From JBFEUI01 sp041547565 (lineage in GTDB: Bacteria; Pseudomonadota; Gammaproteobacteria; Thiohalomonadales; Thiohalomonadaceae), in contig JBFEUI010000077.1 in the NCBI GenBank assembly GCA_041547565.1, forward strand, positions 1 through 13,704: a DNA stretch of 13,704 nucleotides, in the 5' to 3' direction. The position numbers and the translations under genes are program-made. The notes under the pieces were generated by a model that worked only from the letters and a program-made list of their open reading frames with translations, was not told the DNA's origin and searched no databases. The first letter of the stretch is position 1; every line of letters starts with the position of its first letter. Below are positions 6,970 to 13,704 of this stretch, piece after piece.

Positions 6970-9024
6970 CTAAAACTGATAACGCAGTTCAGCGTAGTAG
7001 TTGCGCTCCGGCAACGGCAGGTCATCAGGAATCGCAGCACCGGTATACTCCCGTGCATCGACATCGAACAGGTTGCGTACCGATGCGGCAAATTCCAAAC
7101 TGCCGATGCCTGAATAGCGCAGGGTGGTGTCCGTGATCATGTAATCGTCCACGGGGTCACGTGTATCGCCCTCCGGACGCTCACGCTCACCGATCCAGTT
7201 GGCCTGCACGTTCCAGTTCCAGTCATGGTCGATGCGCCAGTCGGCACGCAGATAGGCCTCCTTATCCGGCTCGTAGCTGGCGCGGTAGTCACTGTCATCC
7301 TGCTCGCGCACGGTGTAGTTGGCGGACAAGCGCAGGTCTCTCACCGGTTGCCACTGCGCCTCCAGTTCCACACCGCGTATGGTGTGGTCACCGCTATTCT
7401 GGAATTGCGGTTTCGACAGCCCGGCCACAGCGACACTGTCGATCAGATCCGTCTGCCTGAAATGGTAGAGATTCATGGACATATGCAGTTTTCTCGATGC
7501 GACGTAGGCGAATGACAGTTCCACGGTTTCAGAGCGTTCCGGATCCAGTTCGTCATTGGGCAAGGTGCGTGATGTCTCGGCAAACAGTTCCTGGTAGGAA
7601 GGCGCGCGGAAGGCCTGGCCGTATAGCAGCTTCGAGGTAAGACGCTCAGTGCTTTGCCATACCAGGGCCAGCCGTGGATTCACGGTGCCGCCAAAATCGG
7701 AATAGTGGTCATAGCGCGCTCCCGCGGTCAGTTCCCAGTCATCGGAGAGCGTCCAGATATCCTGTAAAAACAGATGGCTGATTTCCCGCCGTTTCTCGGG
7801 GGCGAAGGCACTGACGGTATCGGAGATGTCGATCAGTTGCGCGGGATCAGCGGGGTCGTTGGTTACCTGCTCGACCCGATAGAGGTCCTGCCAGGTGTGC
7901 CCCGCCCCAAGGCGCAGCAGGTGGCCGCTGAATCCGCGATACAGGCCGCTCGCCTCAACGTTCCAGCGTCGCTCAGCCGAGCGCATTTTGTTGATGAGGC
8001 CAATCGGGTAGCTATCGCTGCCGTCGAAGTAGCCGGGGGGGCGTTCCTGGAATCCGTCCCCGGAGGTGTAATCGAGGTGCATGTAGCGCAGCTCCGCATC
8101 GAGCCCCCAATCCTCACTAAAGCGCTCGTTGCCGTATAACAGATTGATGTTGTAGCGGCTGTCTCTCGCGCGGGTGACCGGGTCCAGCACGCCGGCCCCC
8201 GTCAAACCAATCTCCAGTTCGCTATGGCGCAGGTAGTCGGCCTGCAGGCGCCAGTTGCCCTTGGCGATGGCCAGATGCACATCTTCACTGCGCCAGCCGT
8301 ATCGCACCTCATCGGGGGCATACGAAACATCGGTGCCCTGGGCCTGGTCCGCGGCACTCTGGCCGTCGGTTTCAATGTAAGGTGCGTGACCGTCGGTGTC
8401 GGAGATCTCCGCGGTAAAGCCAATATCGTAACCGTTCCAATTGGCCCCGTGCTGTGCCCAGGCAGTTTGGGTGTTGAAACTGCCCACGCGCCCGCCGACC
8501 TCCGACTGTTCGATAGTGCTGGCGGTCTTGGTGATCACGTTGATCACCCCGGCAGAGGCATCCGCCCCGAACAGGGCGGAACCGGGACCGCGGATGATCT
8601 CCACCCGCTCGATCATACTGACCGGCAATCCCTTCCAGAAAATACCGAAGCCCCACATCAGGTCCTTCATGCTGGCGCCATTGACCATCAACAGGGTTTG
8701 AGTGGCATTGGCGCCGCGAAAGTGCACCAGGGGACGGAAACCGAAGTGGCTGGCCCGGATGTGTATGCCCGGCACCCCCTCCAGCGCCTCCACCAGGTTT
8801 GTGGCGCCAGTGGCCTTGATATCCTCCGCGGTGATCACCGAAACCACCGCCGGTGCCTTGTTACGCGTCTGTTTGGTGTCGGTGGAGATGGACACCTCAA
8901 GCGCCATCAACTCTTCCAGACTCAACGAAAGATAGTGTTCCAGCCGCTCCCCGCTTTCGGCCTGCACCGACATGCCATGGAGCAGGACCGGCAGCAATAT
9001 GGCGGTTCTAGAAATATTCATCAT
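6970..9024 (-). CDS. TonB-dependent outer-membrane receptor
   Basis: The protein has 684 residues. A signal peptide is likely at residues 1-22 (SVQA before ESGE). It is followed by an LSLEELMALEVSIST segment, typical of this receptor branch and possibly serving as TonB box. The plug domain spans about 50-168, with APAVVSVITAEDI, LVEALEGVPGIHIR, RGANATQTLLMVNG, IERVEIIRGPGSALFGADASAGVINVIT. The remainder is a 22-strand-type beta barrel ending in an aromatic residue (YYAELRYQF), as outer-membrane barrels do. Length is normal for the CirA/BtuB-like group. The ligand cannot be read from sequence; no siderophore, FecR or cobalamin genes are adjacent. Its neighbours are a YfiR protein and a CHASE8 kinase, so it may act as a signalling receptor as well as, or instead of, a transporter. 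The start is ATG 9024 or ATG 9021; GGTGA at 9028-9032 is better spaced for 9021. A long leader with a promoter at 9188-9216 precedes it. Confidence 0.93.
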   Translation of the reverse strand: MMNISRTAILLPVLLHGMSVQAESGERLEHYLSLSLEELMALEVSISTDTKQTRNKAPAVVSVITAEDIKATGATNLVEALEGVPGIHIRASHFGFRPLVHFRGANATQTLLMVNGASMKDLMWGFGIFWKGLPVSMIERVEIIRGPGSALFGADASAGVINVITKTASTIEQSEVGGRVGSFNTQTAWAQHGANWNGYDIGFTAEISDTDGHAPYIETDGQSAADQAQGTDVSYAPDEVRYGWRSEDVHLAIAKGNWRLQADYLRHSELEIGLTGAGVLDPVTRARDSRYNINLLYGNERFSEDWGLDAELRYMHLDYTSGDGFQERPPGYFDGSDSYPIGLINKMRSAERRWNVEASGLYRGFSGHLLRLGAGHTWQDLYRVEQVTNDPADPAQLIDISDTVSAFAPEKRREISHLFLQDIWTLSDDWELTAGARYDHYSDFGGTVNPRLALVWQSTERLTSKLLYGQAFRAPSYQELFAETSRTLPNDELDPERSETVELSFAYVASRKLHMSMNLYHFRQTDLIDSVAVAGLSKPQFQNSGDHTIRGVELEAQWQPVRDLRLSANYTVREQDDSDYRASYEPDKEAYLRADWRIDHDWNWNVQANWIGERERPEGDTRDPVDDYMITDTTLRYSGIGSLEFAASVRNLFDVDAREYTGAAIPDDLPLPERNYYAELRYQF

Positions 9025-9035
9025 GCATCACCATC

Positions 9036-9156
9036 GTACCGTCACACCCTGTTCATCCTGTAGACAACGGCACATCGATTCCACCGCATTAAGGCGGCTG
9101 AACGAGGCTCCCCCCTCCCTGCCCACTGTACCCGACGTCACCCCCCCAGTTCATCC
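9036..9156 (-). repeat. Imperfect direct repeat in the receptor leader (copies 9036-9058 and 9128-9156)
   Basis: On the + strand both copies share, in order, GTAC, CGTCAC, a C-run and GTTCATCC; the upstream copy has extra bases between blocks (29 against 23 bases). The right-hand blocks are 98 bases apart. The near copy ends 12 bases before the receptor start codon. The repeat may be a pair of regulatory sites or a local duplication. Confidence 0.45.
9110..9147 (-). promoter_or_regulatory. Putative G-quadruplex motif in the receptor mRNA leader
   Basis: Read on the minus strand, the runs are G7, G3, G3, G3 and G6 separated by loops of 7, 6, 2 and 1 bases. This fits the usual rule of four or more runs of at least three G with loops of 1-7. 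It lies on the strand that would be the mRNA, about 85 bases before the start codon. Folding in the cell is untested. Confidence 0.45.
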
Positions 9157-9187
9157 ACGGATGCACCGGAACCCGGGCGATAGCCGC

Positions 9188-9216
9188 CGTATACAGTAAA
9201 CGGGAACCCCTGTAAA
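9188..9216 (-). promoter_or_regulatory. Sigma70-like promoter for the receptor operon
   Basis: TTTACA (9216-9211) and TATACG (9193-9188) are separated by exactly 17 bases, with an A/T-rich stretch directly upstream of the -35. Transcription would begin near 9181 and run leftward into the TonB-dependent receptor, YfiR and kinase genes. The call rests on motif match only. Confidence 0.5.
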
Positions 9217-9249
9217 AAAAGCTCTAGCGCGGAGTCCATTGCAGCTTTT
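9214..9249 (-). terminator. Possible intrinsic terminator after glgB
   Basis: AAAAGCT and AGCTTTT form a 7-bp stem around a 19-base loop, and the minus-strand copy runs into T7. It lies about 90 bases past the glgB stop. The stem is A/T-rich and the loop large, so it is a weak candidate; its T-run touches the predicted -35 of the next operon. Confidence 0.3.
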
Positions 9250-9292
9250 GGCATCTGCTATTCGCCCCGACAAAAACCGAGTATACCCAACC

Positions 9293-9311
9293 AGTTAGAC
9301 TATATCTAACT
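9293..9311. promoter_or_regulatory. Perfect dyad, possible regulator binding site
   Basis: AGTTAGA and TCTAACT are perfect inverted copies around CTATA. On the minus strand a TATACT (9285-9280) lies 7 bases further on, so the dyad would cover the -35 region of a second possible receptor promoter. No T-run follows on either strand, so it is not a terminator. Confidence 0.35.
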
Positions 9312-9336
9312 ATTGCTTCATTAGCAGGAAACGACC

Positions 9337-12831
<3,495 letters not shown>

Positions 12832-12883
12832 CGTTTCATTACAACCGGTTTGTGTTTAACAGGCGTATCCCGCCCCTTGCGGA

Positions 12884-12900
12884 TGCGGCCGTTCGCCGCA
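12884..12900. other. Small GC-rich stem-loop between glk and glgB
   Basis: TGCGGC and GCCGCA form a perfect 6-bp stem around a 5-base loop in the 87-base gap. No T-run follows on the minus strand, so it is unlikely to terminate transcription. It could act as an mRNA processing or stability element between the two genes. Confidence 0.3.
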
Positions 12901-12918
12901 CCCAATCCAGCCGGCCCG

Positions 12919-13704
12919 TCAACCTGCCGCCTCGACACCGATGTGCGGCAGCGGTGATGCGTAGGCCTGCGCCGCCCCCATCAGGGCAGCATAGGGCGCC
13001 ATAATGACATGCGTGGGAATCGCCGCCATGTAGCGCTGGAAGCGCCCCTTGTGTTCAAACGCCTCGCGAAAACCGGAGTGCGCAAAAGAGGTGCCCAGTT
13101 TCGGCACGATCCCCCCGCCGATGTACACCCCGCCGCGCGCGCCCAGACTCAATGCCAGGTTGCCCGCCACGGTCCCCAGCATGCTGCAAAACTGGGCAAC
13201 TGCCTCCTCGCAGTGCACGCAATCCCCCTTTTCAGCCCGGCGCGTGATCTGGGCGGGTGTCAGGGCCGCTGGCGTATCGCCAGCCAGCGCGGCAATCGTC
13301 CGGTACAGCAACACCAGTCCCGGCCCCGAGATCAGGCGCTCGGCAGAGACATGTCCGTACTCCTCCCCCACCCGCGCCAGTATCTCCATCTGCCGCCTGT
13401 CAGCGGGCGACAGGGTTACATGTCCCCCCTCGGTCTGCAGCGGCACCCAGCTGTCACCAGCAGGAATCAGGCCAGATACGCCCAGCCCGGTGCCGGGGCC
13501 GATCAAGGCGATCGGAGAGGCCGGATGGCGCTGCCCGCCGCCCACACGGTAGGCCTCCTCGACGCCCAGCAGCGGCAGCGCCATGGCCAGTGCGGTAAAG
13601 TCATTCAATACCAGCAGCCGCTCGAGCCCCAGTTCCCTGGCTGTGGCTGCGACGGAAAACGACCAGTCATGGTTGGTCAGGGTGACCTGATCATCATAGA
13701 CCGG
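12919..13704 (-). CDS. glk: Glucokinase, N-terminal part outside window
   Basis: The frame is open to the window edge at 13704 and ends at TGA 12921-12919 (261 residues visible); about 65 N-terminal residues, including the first phosphate-binding glycine loop, are missing. Numbering from the edge: TNHDWSFS (10-17), LNDFTA with catalytic-base Asp D35 (E. coli D100), GPGTGLG (69-75) at the phosphate-binding site, E92-GGH-95 and GHVSAERLISGPGL, the glucose contacts of the E. coli-type family, and GGVYIGGGIVP. The CVHCEEAVAQFC cysteine arrangement matches E. coli Glk. It phosphorylates cytosolic glucose with ATP to glucose 6-phosphate. It lies upstream of glgB on the same strand, consistent with glucose from glycogen turnover or uptake being routed into glycogen and glycolysis. 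The TTG at 13608 is an internal Leu codon, not a start. Confidence 0.95.
   Translation of the reverse strand, partial: PVYDDQVTLTNHDWSFSVAATARELGLERLLVLNDFTALAMALPLLGVEEAYRVGGGQRHPASPIALIGPGTGLGVSGLIPAGDSWVPLQTEGGHVTLSPADRRQMEILARVGEEYGHVSAERLISGPGLVLLYRTIAALAGDTPAALTPAQITRRAEKGDCVHCEEAVAQFCSMLGTVAGNLALSLGARGGVYIGGGIVPKLGTSFAHSGFREAFEHKGRFQRYMAAIPTHVIMAPYAALMGAAQAYASPLPHIGVEAAG

Larger units (their letters stand above)
9025..9336 (-). other. 312-base intergenic region: leader and promoter region of the receptor operon
   Basis: No protein gene is seen on either strand. It contains, from the glgB end, a 19-base dyad (9293-9311), a hairpin plus T-run (9214-9249), a sigma70-like promoter (9188-9216), a G-run array on the transcribed minus strand (9110-9147) and an imperfect direct repeat (9128-9156 and 9036-9058). 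A start near 9181 would give a leader of about 157 nt. I do not recognise a known riboswitch in it. Confidence 0.6.

Noticed and set aside
8224..9063. 279-codon open frame on the + strand opposite the receptor
   Set aside because: Composition is that of an antisense shadow and the receptor frame has clear plug motifs over the same bases.
9025..9181. Cobalamin or other known riboswitch ahead of the TonB-dependent receptor
   Set aside because: No B12-box-like or other riboswitch core could be recognised by eye; a covariance-model scan would be needed to exclude it fully.
12884..12900. Intrinsic terminator between glk and glgB
   Set aside because: The hairpin is not followed by a T-run on the minus strand.
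13606..13608. TTG as the start of glucokinase
   Set aside because: It is the Leu codon just before the conserved NDFTA motif; homologous sequence (TNHDW) continues to the window edge.

Overview
The window (about 57% G+C by eye) looks like chromosomal DNA from a gammaproteobacterium. The glucokinase and branching-enzyme cores are close to the E. coli type, and the outer-membrane receptor, YfiR protein, hybrid kinases and HD-GYP regulator are typical of Gram-negative Proteobacteria. I cannot name a genus. I saw no tRNA, rRNA, CRISPR array, transposase or phage gene. There are six protein genes; the first and last are cut by the window edges.

Left part (2-2761, + strand): the C-terminal 919 residues of a large hybrid sensor kinase (PAS-PAS-GAF-HisKA-HATPase-receiver). 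It converges, with only 3 bases between stop codons, on a four-gene run on the minus strand (9024 down to 2765). In transcription order these are a TonB-dependent outer-membrane receptor, a YfiR-family periplasmic protein, a membrane hybrid kinase with a CHASE8-like periplasmic region plus receiver and HPt, and a receiver/HD-GYP response regulator. The YfiR stop and kinase start share an ATGA. Together they suggest a signalling route from the outer membrane through the periplasm to a phosphorelay that controls c-di-GMP breakdown. The topology recalls the YfiBNR system, but the diguanylate cyclase output is replaced by a phosphorelay and the Pal-like lipoprotein by a TonB-dependent receptor.

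The 312-base gap at 9025-9336 separates this run from the upstream genes. On the minus strand it holds a good sigma70-like promoter, a weak hairpin plus T-run, a 19-base dyad, a G-quadruplex-type G-run array and an imperfect direct repeat near the receptor start. The receptor mRNA would have an unusually long, G-rich leader.

Right part (13704 down to 9337, minus strand): a glucokinase (5' end outside the window) followed after 87 bases by a 1164-residue glycogen branching enzyme. The latter is a fusion: about 440 N-terminal residues form an alpha-amylase-fold (GH13) domain that has lost the nucleophile and the other conserved catalytic motifs, joined to a complete E. coli-like GlgB with an intact active site. 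The pair points to glucose phosphorylation feeding glycogen metabolism.
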